Below, in pieces: positions 10,776-22,668 of a stretch of DNA of 64,000 nt (positions are counted from its first letter, which is position 1; the number at the start of each line of letters is the position of its first letter). The notes under the pieces are model-generated. The model was given only the letters and a program-made list of their open reading frames with translations, was not told the origin of the DNA and ran no database searches. Source of the stretch: Bufo bufo (lineage: Eukaryota > Chordata > Amphibia > Anura > Bufonidae); contig NC_053398.1 in assembly GCF_905171765.1 (NCBI RefSeq), positions 46,654,323-46,718,322 on the forward strand, in the 5' to 3' direction. The translations under genes and the position numbers were made by a program.

Positions 10776-11803
10776 TGTCGTGACGCCAATTGCAGCGTGC
10801 GCAGGGTACTACCCCAGGGCCCTTCCAAGGTTTTATAACGCATGTCCCAGATTAGAAATGCCAGAATGGTGTAATGGCTTATAATGTCTCTATAGGGTGG
10901 TGATAATTGTGTCAACGGTGTCTTCTACCTGGGTACGGCTGGACTCCTGGCTCACTTGCAATAATTTTGAGTGTAGTGATAGTAGGAGTAATAGAGGAAT
11001 TTTGCCGCAGAAATGATGTCCAGACCTTTAGGTGAAGTTCAAACGTTTCTTTACTGAAGATAACTTGTATCCAAGCAGTATACAGCTTTGGTCTCTGGTC
11101 CCAGCAGGTTTTGGCAATCATTGGCAGGAATAAATGCTTCTGCTTTATATGTGGGGAGCTTGCAGGATAAGACGTCTGCTTGGTAGCTCTATAACTGTGG
11201 CAGGAATTAATCTTCTGCACTTCTCTGTAACTTCTGCTTTGTGGGGACAGACTAGCTGAGGAGGAATAGCTTCTCCTAGGTCTCTGGACTTGACTCACAG
11301 ATAGTTTCTCAGGGGATGCTTTCTTCCTGGAACTCTGGAGGTTGTCTGTAGCTTTCTGCTTTCTTTTCATCCAGTTAAGGTGCAGGGCTCAGACTGGGAA
11401 TATGATCAGGTCTCATCCGAGACAAGATCCTTGCTGTCTTCCCTATGCAGGGGATCTCCTCACACACACCCTACCCCTAGCAAGGGGTAGGCTACACTGA
11501 CCCTAACTTCCTTCTCCACCCATGCTGCAGGATGTGGGAACAGTCCACACCTCTACAGAGGGGGAGCTAAACTGAAATAATCCATTCCAGTTTAGATACA
11601 CTAAACTAGGACTTGTACCTGGCCAATGCATTGCTGCCACCTGCTGGTCAACCTGGAAAATTACAAGGAAATGGAATTTAACATAGGTTTTACATGCACA
11701 TTTGTGGAGACATAATATAAATTACATCTGATGACAATATACAAGCCCTTAGAAGATAGTAGCGGGGTAGAGGCGTATAGTAACACAACTCTGGGGTGTT
11801 ACA
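10776..11803 (-). mobile_element. Solo LTR, about 1.03 kb
   Basis: On the minus strand it begins TGTAACACCCCAGAG (11803) and ends ...GCGTCACGACA (10776), giving TG...CA ends. No coding region belongs to it; the open frame at 10912-11370 lies inside the LTR and has no recognisable domain. A clean 5 bp target duplication is not seen (GTATT versus GATCT). A truncated relative is at 4511-4620. Confidence 0.6.
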
Positions 11804-11892
11804 GATCTCTAATAATTCTCAATGGGAAAAACCTATTTTTCCACCTCATCATAAAATGTGCCTTACCTCTTATTTATTCAACACTGTGTCTT

Positions 11893-12055
11893 GTTATACA
11901 TGTCCAATAAATATATATATATATAAGTAAAGAAAAGAAGCAGCACTCCAAATAGTGAAGAAAGTGGAAGGTTTATTCACCCAACCAGCAGCAACGTTTC
12001 AGCTCTCTCTATGGAGCCTTTGTCCAGCTCCATATATATATATATATATATATTA
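11893..12055. mobile_element. Short element between (TA)n tracts
   Basis: A block with GCAGCACTCCAAATAG, GGTTTATTCACCCAACC and CAACGTTTCAGCTC lies between two (AT)n runs (about 11911-11924 and 12034-12051). Similar 'TTTCGG' and 'gtttattcac' blocks recur at 23040-23110, 28620-28680 and 51720-51760. This suggests a widespread non-autonomous family that targets or carries TA repeats. Confidence 0.45.
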
Positions 12056-12179
12056 TATTAGAAGGAGATGCCACATTTCTGCTTAGGTATTTGTAGTCTC
12101 TTTAATGAGATCCTGTGTAACCGTCATCTCCAGATGAAATCTAGGAGCAAAGATTCCAAATCCTAAATACCTTTATTCT

Positions 12180-13040
12180 CAATATGAAACTGAGGGAGTC
12201 ATTTACTAATCTGAAATACGCTTAAATTGGGCATTTTTCAGGCGCAGATGGTGCCGCTATCCGCGACTTGTGGGTGTGGCGTGGGCAGGGAAGGGGATGG
12301 GCCGATTGGACAGGAAATAGCCAGGTGAGAAGGAGACGCCCACAGAGAAAGACTGCGTCTCCTCCCCATTGCTCCAATGCTCAGTATTAGCATACTGAGC
12401 GGGGAAAATATTGGGGGGCACAGCGCGGCGTAGGAGTGCTATCTTAACAAAACAAGCAAGGTGGCAGCATCAGCGGGGGTTACCCCGCAAGTACAGGTAC
12501 TTATCTCAATTAATAAAAACCGGTGAAAGGTCCTCTTTAAAGTGTCAATTTAAAGTTTGCTGCAACGGTGTATTTAGCACATTAAAGGGCATCTATCAGC
12601 AGATTTGTCCCTATGACACTGGCTGACCTGTTACATGTGCGCTTGGCAGCTGAAGGCATCTGTGTTGGTTCCATGTTCATATGTGTCCGCATTGCTGAGA
12701 AAATGATGTTTTAATATATGCAAATGAGCCTCTAGGAGCAACGGGGGCGTTACCATTACACCTAGAGGCTCTGCTCTCTCTGCAACTGCTGCGCCCTCTC
12801 CACTTTGATTGACAGTATCTGACTGGTGGGAGTCTGACACCTTGCACCACTGTAATTACATGAGCTGCCGCTAAAAGAAAGTCAGTGTACAGTTAAACTT
12901 TGAAGAGTCTGCAGCACTCATACTAGTGGCGCAACTTCTTTAAACAACCGATCTGCGGGCATATCAGCAGTCTGACCACCACCGATCAGATATTGATGAC
13001 GTATCCTAAGGATAGGTTATTAATATTATATCACTGCACA
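12180..13040. mobile_element. MITE remnants (several families)
   Basis: Three decayed pieces. The first ends in GGTGAAAGGTCCTCTTTAA (12523-12541), the family of 7435-7732. The second starts with TTAAAGGGCATCTATCAGCAG near 12581 and continues past the inverted CTCTAGG / CCTAGAGG blocks. The third runs to 13040, with GATCAGATATTGATGACGTA and CCTAAGGATAGG motifs of the 4701-5000 type. No coding sequence. Confidence 0.55.
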
Positions 13041-13529
13041 ACCCCCTTAACCACCTCAGCCCCCAGTGCTTAAACACCCTGAAAGACCAGGCCACTTTTT
13101 ACACTTCTGACCTACACTACTTTCACCGTTTATTGCTCGGTCATGCAACTTACCACCCAAATGAATTTTACCTCCTTTTCTTCTCACTAATAGAGCTTTC
13201 ATTTGGTGGTATTTCATTGCTGCTGACATTTTAACTTTTTTTGTTATTAATCGAAATTTAACGATTTTTTTGCAAAAAAATGACATTTTTCACTTTCAGT
13301 TGTAAAATTTTGCAAAAAAAACGACATCCATATATAAATTTTGCTCTAAATTTATTGTTCTACATGTCTTTGATAAAAAAAAATGTTTGGGTAAAAAAAA
13401 AAATGGTTTGGGTAAAAGTTATAGCGTTTACAAACTATGGTACAAAAATGTGAATTTCCGCTTTTTGAAGCAGCTCTGACTTTCTGAGCACCTGTCATGA
13501 TTCCTGAGGTTCTACAATGGCCAGACAGT

Positions 13530-16500
13530 ACAAACACCCCACAAATGACCCCATTTCGGAAAGTAGACACCCTAAGGTATTCGCTGATGGGCATAGTGAG
13601 TTCATAGAACTTTTTATTTTTTGTCACAAGTTAGCGGAAAATGATGATTTTTTTTTTTTTTCTTACAAAGTCTCATATTCCACTGACTTGTGACAAAAAA
13701 TAAAAAGTTCTATGAACTCACTATGCCCATCAGCGAATACCTTGGGGTCTCTTCTTTCCAAAATGGGGTCACTTGTGGGGTAGTTATACTGCCCTGGTAT
13801 TCTAGGGGCCCAAATCTGTGGTAAGGAGTTTGAAATCAAATTCTGTAAAAAATGACCAGTGAAATCCGAAAGGTGCTCTTTGGAATATGGGCCCCTTTGC
13901 CCACCTAGGCTGCAAAAAAGTGTCACACATCTGGTATCTCCGTATTCAGGAGAAGTTGGGGAATGTGTTTTGGGGTGTCATTTTACATATACCCATGCTG
14001 GGTGAGATAAATATCTTGGTCAAATGCCAACTTTGTATAAAAAAATGGGAAAAGTTGTCTTTTGCCAAGATATTTCTCTCACCCAGCATGGGTATATGTA
14101 AAATGACACCCCAAAACACATTCCCCAACTTCTCCTGAATACGGAGATACCAGATGTGTGACACTTTTTTGCAGCCTAGGTGGGCAAAGGGGCCCATATT
14201 CCAAAGAGCACTTTTCGGATTTCACTGGTCATTTTTTACAGAATTTGATTTCAAACTCCTTACCACACATTTGGGCCCCTAGAATGCCAGGGCAGTCTAA
14301 CTACCCCACAAGTGACCCCATTTTGGAAAGAAGACACCCCAAGGTATTCCATGAGGGGCATGGCGAGTTCCTAGAATTTTTTATTTTTTGTCACAAGTTA
14401 GTGGAAAATGATGATTTTTTATTTTTTTTATTTTTTTCATACAAAGTCTCATATTCCACTAACTTGTGACAAAAAATAAAAACTTCCATGAACTCACTAT
14501 GCCCATCAGCAAATACCTTGGGGTGTCTTCTTTCCAAAATGGGGTCACTTGTGGGGTAGTTAGACTGCCCTGGCATTCTAGGGGCCCAAATGTGTGGTAA
14601 GGAGTTTGAAATCAAATTCTGTAAAAAATGACCAGTGAAATCCGAAAGGTGCTCTTTGGAATATGGGCCCCTTTGCCCACCTAGGCTGCAAAAAAGTGTC
14701 ACACATCTGGTATCTCCGTATTCAGGAGAAGTTGGGGAATGTGTTTTGGGGTGTCATTTTACATATACCCATGCTGGGTGAGATAAATATCTTGGTCAAA
14801 TGCCAACTTTGTATAAAAAAATGGTAAAAGTTGTCTTTTGCCAAGATATTTCTCTCACCCAGCATGGGTATATGTAAAATGACACCCCAAAACACATTCC
14901 CCAACTTCTCCTGAATACGGAGATACCAGATGTGTGACACTTTTTTGCAGCCTAGGTGGGCAAAGGGGCCCATATTCCAAAGAGCACTTTTCGGATTTCA
15001 CTGGTCATTTTTTACAGAATTTGATTTCAAACTCCTTACCACACATTTGGGCCCCTAGAATGCCAGGGCAGTATAACTACCCCACAAGTGACCCCATTTT
15101 GGAAAGAAGACACCCCAAGGTATTCCATGAGGGGCATGGCGAGTTCCTAGAATTTTTTATTTTTTGTCACAAGTTAGTGGAAAATGATTTTTTTTTTTAA
15201 AAATTTCATACAAAGTCTCATATTCCACTAACTTGTGACAAAAAATAAAAACTTCCATGAACTCACTATGCCCATCAGCAAATACCTTGGGGTGTCTTCT
15301 TTCCAAAATGGGGTCACTTGTGGGGTAGTTAGACTGCCCTGGCATTCTAGGGGCCCAAATGTGTGGTAAGGAGTTTGAAATCAAATTCTGTAAAAAATGA
15401 CCAGTGAAATCCGAAAGGTGCTCTTTGGAATATGGGCCCCTTTGCCCACCTAGGCTGCAAAAAAGTGTCACACATCTGGTATCTCCGTATTCAGGAGAAG
15501 TTGGGAAATGTGTTTTGGGGTGTCATTTTACATATACCCATGCTGGGTGAGATAAATATCTTGGTCAAATGCCAACTTTGTATAAAAAAATGGTAAAAGT
15601 TGTCTTTTGCCAAGATATTTCTCTCACCCAGCATGGGTATATGTAAAATGACACCCCAAAACACATTCCCCAACTTCTCCTGAATACGGAGATACCAGAT
15701 GTGTGACACTTTTTTGCAGCCTAGGTGGGCAAAGGGGCCCATATTCCAAAGAGCACTTTTCGGATTTCACTGGTCATTTTTTACAGAATTTGATTTCAAA
15801 CTCCTTACCACACATTTGGGCCCCTAGAATGCCAGGGCAGTATAACTACCCCACAAGTGACCCCATTTTGGAAAGAAGACACCCCAAGGTATTCGCTGAT
15901 GGGCATAGTGAGTTCATGGAAGTTTTTATTTTTTGTCACAAGTTAGTGGAATATGAGACTTTGTAAGAAAAAAAAACAAAAACATCATTTTCCACTAACT
16001 TGTGACAAAAAATAAAAAATTCTAGGAACTCGCCATGCACCTCACGGAATACCTTGGGGTGTCTTCTTTCCAAAATGGGGTCACTTGTGGGGTAGTTATA
16101 CTGCCCTGGCATTCTAGGGGCCCAAATGTGTGGTAAGTAGGTAAATGACCAGTGAAATCCGAAAGGTGCTCTTTGGAATGTGGGCCCCTTTGCCCACCTA
16201 GGCTGCAAAAAAGTGTCACACATGTGGTATCTCCGTATTCAGGAGAAGTTGGGGAATGTGTTTTGGGGTGTCATTTTACATATACCCATGCTGGGTGAGA
16301 GAAATATCTTGGCATAAGACAACTTTTCCCATTTTTTTATACAAAGTTGGCATTTGACCAAGATATTTATCTCACCCAGCATGGGTATATGTAAAATGAC
16401 ACCCCAAAACACATTCCCCAACTTCTCCTGAATACGGAGATACCACATGTGTGACACTTTTTTGCAGCCTAGGTGGGCAAAGGGGCCCAAATTCCTTTTA

Positions 16501-16780
16501 GGAGGGCATTTTTAGACATTTGGATACCAGACTTCTTCTCACGCTTTGGGGCCCCTAAAATGCCAGGGCAGTATAAATACCCCACATGTGACCCCATTTT
16601 GGAAAGAAGACACCCCAAGGTATTCAATGAGGGGCATGGCGAGTTCATAGAAACAACATTTTTTTGGCACAAGTTAGCGGAAATTGATTTTTTGGATTTT
16701 TTTCTCACAAAGTCTCCCTTTCCGCTAACTTGGGACAAAAATTTCAATCTTTCATGGACTCAATAAGCCCCTCAGCAAAT
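13530..16780. repeat. Array of ~770 bp palindromic units
   Basis: Forward arms start (C)ACT(A/G)ACTTGTGAC at 13681, 14457, 15226, 15993 and, diverged, 16723. Each of the first four is followed by its reverse complement after a loop of about 40 bp, so each unit is a hairpin with arms of about 350 bp. A half unit precedes the first arm (13530-13640). The periods are 776, 769, 767 and 730 bp. Open frames on both strands, such as MTLFCSLGGQRG and MGPFAHLGCKK, only mirror this repetition and are not taken as genes. The array lies in the subterminal region of the piggyBac element. Confidence 0.9.
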
Positions 16781-17716
16781 ACCTTGGGGTGTCTTCTTTC
16801 CAAAATGGGGTCATTTGTGGGGTGTTTGTACTGCCCTGGCATTTGAGGGTCTCCGCAATCATTACATGTATGGCCAGCATTAGGAGTTTCTGCTATTCTC
16901 CTTATATTGAGCATAAAGGTAATGAGATTTTTTTTTTCCGTTCAGCCTCTGGGCTGAAAGAAAAAAATGAACGGCACAGATTTCTTCATTCGCATCGATC
17001 AATGTGGATGAAAAAATCTCTGCCAAAAAAAGAAAAAGGAGGGGAAAGGCGTCTGCCAGGACATAGGAGCTCCGCCCAACATCCATACCCACTTAGCTCG
17101 TATGCCCTGGCAAACCCGATTTCTCCATTCACATCAATCGATGTGGATGAATAAATCATTGCCGGGATTTATTATTTTTTTATATATATACAAAGTGTTT
17201 GCCAAAGTATATGAACACCGCCACCTCCTCAGCTCATATGCCTCGGCAAACGTATCTTTTACTGCAGAGGAGAAATCTCGTCTTGCAGCGCCGCATACAC
17301 CGACTTGCGTGTAATCTGACAGCAGCGCAATGCTTCTGTCAGAATGCACATCAGTGCTGCAGCTAGTCGATCGGTTGGTCCACCTGGAAGGTAAAAAAAA
17401 CAAAACAAAAAAGAAAAAACCAGGCCGCAACACAATAAATTTATTAACTGTTGAACAGAACATAGAAACTTTTTTTTTACTTTTTTAACTGAATGTTTAA
17501 CTTTTTTACTTACCGGTAATTTTTTTTTTGTTTATTTTTTTTACCTTTATAGAACAAACCTCTCCTTCCCCATGGGACAATGTGCAAAGCGCAAATCGCC
17601 CAAAGATGTGGCGAAGTACGTTATGCACTTTATCCCAGGTGAAAGGAGAGGTTTGCAGCAGCTGTGAGTAAAAGGGCCCTAATAGCCCTGTGTGCCTGTC
17701 CTGTGAGATGCAATCC

Positions 17717-19669
17717 CTATGCTAGGTGTACCTGTGTGTGGTACTTCCGGAAACACTCACCAAAGCATAGGGCAGGGTGGTCAGGACAGTCAGGACAGAA
17801 ATAGCGGGTGTCACGCCTTATTCCACTCCTGCTACAGACACAACATTTTTTCGGGGTGGCGGTTGGGTTGAGGTACCAGCAACGACACTGGGGAAATGTC
17901 GCTCGTGTAGACGGCTAACTACACTGGTGGATGGGGCCACGGAACCTCCTGGATACAGGAGGTTCTCGATGATCTCTTCCTGGAATTTGAGGAAGGATCC
18001 TGTTCTCCCAGCCTTACTGTAGAGAACAAAACTATTATATGCAGCCAATTGAATTAAATATACAGACACCTTCTTATACCAGCGTCTGGTTCTGCGGGAA
18101 ACTAAATAGGGAGCCAACATCTGGTCATTGAAGTCCACCCCTCCCATGAGCGCATTATAGTCGTGGACTGAGAGGGGCTTTTCAATGACACGGGTTGCCC
18201 TTTCAATTTGGATTGTCGTGTCTGCGTGAATGGAGGAGAGCATGTAAACGTCACGCTTGTCTCTCCATTTCACCGCGAGCAGTTCTTCATTACACAAGGC
18301 AGCCCTCTCCCCCCTTGCATGACGGGTGGTAACGAGCCGTTGGGGGAAGCCCACGCGACTAGTTCGCGCGGTGCCACAGGCGCAAATCCGTTCTAGAAAC
18401 AAATGCCTAAAGAGGGCCACACTTGTGTAAAAATTGTCCACATAAAGATGGTACCCCTTGCCGAATAAGGGTGACACCAAGTCCCAGACTGTCTTCCCAC
18501 TGCTCCCCAGGTAGTCAGGGCAACCGACCGGCTCCAGGGTCTGATCTTTTCCCTCATAGATCCGAAATTTGTGGGTATAGCCTGTGGCCCTTTCACAGAG
18601 CTTATACAATTTGACCCCATACCGGGCACGCTTGCTTGGGATGTATTGTTTAAATGCCAAGGCGCCCGGTAAAATGTATTAGGGACTCGTCTACGCAGAT
18701 GTTTTGCTCGGGGGTATACAAATCTGCAAATTTCTGGTTGAAATGGTCTATGAGGGGCCGAATTTTGTGGAGCCGGTCAAAAGCTGGGTGGCCTCTAGGA
18801 CGGGAGGTGGTGTTGTCGCTAAAATGCAGAAAACGCAGGATGGTCTCAAATCGTGTCCTGGACATAGCAGCAGAGAACATGGGCATGTGATGAATTGGGT
18901 TCGTGGACCAATATGACCGCAATTCATGCTTTTTAGTTAGACCCATGTTGAGGAGAAGGCCCAGAAAAATTTTAAGTTCGGAAACTTGGACTGGTTTCCA
19001 CCGGAAAGACTAGGCATAAGAGCTTCCCGGGTTGGCGGATATAAATTGTGTGGCATACCGATTTGTTTCTGCCACGACTAAGTCCAAGAGTTCCACAGTC
19101 AAGAACAGCTCAAAAAATCCCAGGGCCGAACCGATATGAGCCGTCTCAACCCAAACTCCAGACTGGGCGGTGAAAGGGGGAACTACTGGTGCGGCTGAAG
19201 TTGGTGACTGCCAATCAGGGTTTGCCAGCACCTCAGGGATTCTAGGGGCTCTACGGGCCTGTCTGCGCGGTGGCTGCGACGGGGTAACTACTGCACGTGC
19301 CACCGTACCAGCTTCAACTGCCCTTCTGGTGCTCGCCACGTCACCATGTTGTACGGCAGTGCTGGTACTAGGTCCAGGAAGGGCTGCGCTGCTGGTGTAT
19401 GCCTCACCACGTGATCCGGCAGCGACAGCCCCACTCTGCTGCTCTTGAAACGGATCCTGCGTAACCTGTGGTCTAGCGACACGGGGCCGGGTACGCCTGG
19501 TTCTATCAGGGACCTCCACCTCCTCGTCCGAACTTTGGGTCAGAGAGCCACTTCTTTCCACAGGTTCATATTCTGACCCGCTAGATTCGTCAGATGAGGG
19601 TTCCCATTCCTCATCCGACTAGGTCAGAATCCTGTAGGCCTCTTCAGAAGAATACCCCCTGTTTGCCAT
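17717..19669 (-). pseudogene. piggyBac transposase, two stops and two frameshifts
   Basis: Cut-and-paste transposase of about 617-650 codons, the usual piggyBac size. It starts at the ATG at 19669 (MANRGYSSEEAYRILT) and has an acidic, Ser-rich N-terminus. The catalytic Asp residues are visible in ICVDESLIHFTGR (about 18670), LYVDNFYTS (about 18430) and GGVDFNDQM (about 18130). The C-terminal Cys-rich zinc-binding domain follows in another frame (CPDCPDHPALCFGECFRKYH, to the TAG at 17717). Lesions are a TAG about 16 codons in, a TAG near 19010, a one-base frameshift near 18655 (after HFTGRL) and one in the A-run near 17848. All domains are otherwise readable, so decay is recent. Confidence 0.92.
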
Positions 19670-20618
19670 TTGGATTACTAAATTTAGGGGTATTCCCTGA
19701 GACTACCCAAGAAAAAAAGCAAACCTGTCTTACAAACGGGAGGCTAGCGAAGTACCGGAGGCCGCTGCGGTTGATAAAAAATATCAAAACTGATTTTTTT
19801 ATCGCCGCAGTGCGTGTAAAGTGAATGTGCAGTGATCAAAAAACAAAATTTTTTTTGTCACTGCGGTGGGGCGAGCGTGGGTGAACGCACGTGTGGGCGA
19901 CCGATCAGGCCTGATCGGGCAAACACTGCGTTTTGGGTGGAGGGCGAACTAAAGTGACACTAATACTATTATAGACCTGACCGTGATCAGTTTTGATCAC
20001 TTACAGATACTATAAAAGTACAAATGCTGATTAGCGATACGCTAATCAGCGAATAAAAGTGACTGCGGTGCGGTGGGCTGGGCGCTAACTGACGCTAACT
20101 ACCTAACCAAGGGGCCTAAACTATCCCTAAAACCTAACAGCCAATACTAATGGAAAAAAAAGTGACAGTTTACACTGATCACTTTTTGTCTTTCACTAAG
20201 TGATTGACAGGGGGCGATCAAGGGGTTAATTCGGGTGATGGGGGTGATGGAGGGTGATCTGGGGCTAAGGTGTAGTGTTGGTGCTACTCACAGTGATCTC
20301 TGCTCCTCTGCTGGATCCAACCGACGAAAAGGACCAGCAGAGGAGCAGAGAAGCCATATAACACATCATATTTACTAATATGATCTGTTATCTGGCTTCT
20401 GATTAGATTTTTTGAAAATCGCCAGCCTGCCAGCCAATGATCGTTGCTGGCAGGCTGGTGCCGAAATACTTCTTTAACTTTTGCCGGCCCGCGATGCGCA
20501 TGCGCGGGCCGGCAATGCACGAATTCTCGCGTCTCGCGAGAGGACGCACCGGCGCGTCCACCCAGAACAACAGGACCGCCGCAAAGATGCAATCCTGCGT
20601 ACGGCGGTCCTGAGGAGG

Positions 20619-21314
20619 TTAAAGGGGTTTTTCAGAACTTACATATTGCTAACCTATCTTCAGGAGAGGTCATTACTATACAGTTTGTGAGGGTCCTGAG
20701 TTTTGGCTTCTAGCGGCTGTGCTTGGTATTGCAGCCAAGGCCAAGTCACTTAAAGGGGTTGTCCGGGTTCAGAGCTGAACCTGGACATACCCATATTTTC
20801 ACCTAGGCAGCCCCCTTGATGCTGGCTCATGCTCCGATGCGCACCCTTGCCCACCGCTAGATCGCGCTTTACTGGCTAGTGCAGCGCTAAAGCCCGCCCA
20901 TCAGTGTTGGTGACGTCACTGGGCTTCCTAGCAGCCCCATGGAGACCCCCAGGTACGTCACCGGAACTCTTGAAAATGCCTTTGCCCTGCGCGATTTAGC
21001 GCAGGGCAAAGGAGAGCATCGGAGCATGAACTGCTCCGATGCTCAAGTCAGGGGGGCTGCCTGGATAAAAATGGAGGTATGTCCGGGTTCAGCTCTGAAC
21101 CCGGACAACCCCTTTAAATGGGGCTGAGCTGCGCCTAGGCCATGTGACCAATGAACGTAATGTCCAGGAAGGGGCCACAGTGTTCAATGGAGTGTTGCAG
21201 CCTCTTCAAACAGTAAGAGTGCTGGGAGTCGGACCCCTACTAATCAGATATGGATGACCTATCCTGAGGATAGGTTATCAATATCTTACTCCCCCCAAAA
21301 AAAAAACTTTAAGT
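20619..21314. mobile_element. TTAA MITE sharing a TTAA with piggyBac
   Basis: Begins at the very TTAA that ends the piggyBac element (20619-20622, then AAGGGGTTTTTCAG) and ends near CTTTAA at about 21311. Inner arms include CCTATCTTCAGGAGAGG and CCTATCCTGAGGATAGG. It is interrupted by the complete MITE at 20750-21117. Confidence 0.6.
20750..21117. mobile_element. TTAA MITE with GTCCGGGTTCAG ends
   Basis: TTAA at both ends. The termini AAGGGGTTGTCCGGGTTCAG and CTGAACCCGGACAACCCCTT are exact complements, with further inner pairing (GCATCGGAGCATGA and TCATGCTCCGATGC; GCGCGATTTAGCGC). Non-coding. Confidence 0.92.
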
Positions 21315-21317
21315 GTC

Positions 21318-22250
21318 AGGCGGACATTTTCTGCATCCATACTTGCCATCTAAAATTACATAAACCTGACTGACCCCATCAATGGCATCTATTGGGGACT
21401 GTTCACATCCATAACTTTTACTCACACTATCCTATATCCAAAATGAGATTTTAACATGTTTAGAATGTTTCTAGGACTAAGAGCTCCAGCTTAAAACGCG
21501 TCAGTTAGAAGCGACGGTTTTATTCATTGTCTTTTGGAAATAAAGCTACAAGTCTTAGCGGTCCATGCAGAGTGCTGGATTTGTTAATTTTGGATTAATT
21601 GGTGCCTCACATTTCCGTGCACGTGAGCGGGGAGTGGAATATGCAAGCGCGGTACACTGACGACCACATGTTTCTTTTGACATATCCGTAGAATGACACC
21701 AGGAGAACACCAATTTCTTCTTAATCCACATTTAAATTACAGATGATTGTAGATATCTAAAACGACCTATTTGTGGGCATTGTTTGGACGGTTTATGGAA
21801 ATGAACATAGTGTCAATACCATTAATCATCTGCGATGTGTGTGCTTTGGATTACACAATTTACCGGAGATTAAGAATGAATGGTTTGATTTTCTAGTGTA
21901 GAAATTATCGATCCCTTATGTCGACTGCTTTGGTTGTGTTCTTCCATGTATTTTTGGAACAGACGTACAGTAGTTACGGAAGTAATTAGATAGGCAAGAC
22001 TAGAGTGGGCAGGGTAATTACATCCAATGCCCCTGGGTATATATACCTGGTGATTCTGTGATTTAGATGGGTAAGTACTTTGTAGCTCACATCGTGACAA
22101 AGCGGCACACAGGTTGGTGAATCTTTTCTTGATACTAAGAAATATTGGAATTAATTTTACACACTGTGTAATTGTGCTTGTGGAACCTATGTGGATATTA
22201 TAGTGGTACACTGCTGCCTTAAAAGCTATGGTCACCCTTTTAGCCACTTT
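21318..22250. other. Upstream of secretin gene, no clear feature
   Basis: Mostly unique-looking sequence. It includes an AATAAAG at about 21538 and a TATATATA at 22038-22045. A consensus splice donor (GTAAGT) lies at 22071. I cannot connect these to a transcript. Confidence 0.35.
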
Positions 22251-22480
22251 TTAAAGGGGTTTTCTGAGATTTTCTTACTGAAGACCTATCCTCAGGATAG
22301 GTCATCAGTATATGATCGGCGGGGGTCCGACACCCAGGACCCCTGCCGATCAGCTGTTTGAGAAGGCATGGTCTCTCCTGTTAGCGCCGCAGATTTCTCT
22401 CTTCTTTTCCTAGGAGCAGCTCAGCCCCATTCAAGAGGACAGGTCATCAGTATAAAAATCCTGGAAAATCCTTTTAATTG
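22251..22480. mobile_element. Partial MITE, 4701-5000 family
   Basis: AAAGGGGTTTTCTGAGATTT, then CCTATCCTCAGGATAGG, GGGGGTCCGACACCC and GATCAGCTGTTTGAGAAGGC, as in the 4701-5000 element. The right end is decayed. It lies about 120 bp upstream of the secretin start codon. Confidence 0.7.
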
Positions 22481-22600
22481 ATTACAGCTAAGCGCCACTG
22501 AAGTGTACCACGCTTTACTAACCCTATACAACCCCAGTATTACTTTTCTACACTCAGTCCACACAGTAATGGATATCTTTGTTTTACTGGCAGTGAGAAG

Positions 22601-22668
22601 ATGGCACGTTTACTGATCTCCTTGATGGTGATAACAATCTTTGCCTTTGCCTCTCCTTTTCCAGACCG
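22601..22668 (+). CDS. SCT: Secretin exon 1 (signal peptide)
   Basis: Starts at ATG 22601 ([20 protein letters not shown]...). Arg3, a hydrophobic core and small residues AFAS make a classic signal peptide, with cleavage likely after Ala17 or nearby. It ends ...GACCG before the donor GTGAGA at 22669, phase 2. The split codon becomes Arg with exon 2. An out-of-frame upstream ATG at 22569 overlaps this start. Confidence 0.88.

Larger units (their letters stand above)
13047..20622 (-). mobile_element. piggyBac transposon, full length, inactive
   Basis: TTAA target duplications at 13047-13050 and 20619-20622 enclose 7.6 kb. The termini are CCACCTCAGCCCC at the left and, read inward from the right, CCTCCTCAGGACC. 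The transposase lies on the minus strand at 17717-19669. The left half is filled by the palindromic array at 13530-16780. The right subterminal region (19860-20610) is rich in short inverted GATCA, GCGCATGC and GCTGGCAGG motifs. It carries both ends and a recognisable transposase, so it was once autonomous. Stops and frameshifts now disable the gene. Confidence 0.9.

Noticed and set aside
13663..16490. Many open frames of 83-104 codons on both strands
   Set aside because: They are the same two sequences repeated and mirrored by the palindromic array, with no domain. I treat them as a by-product of the repeat.
22038..22076. TATATATA box and GTAAGT donor upstream of secretin
   Set aside because: The donor is about 30 bases past the TATA box, leaving almost no exon. 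AT-rich chance match is as likely.
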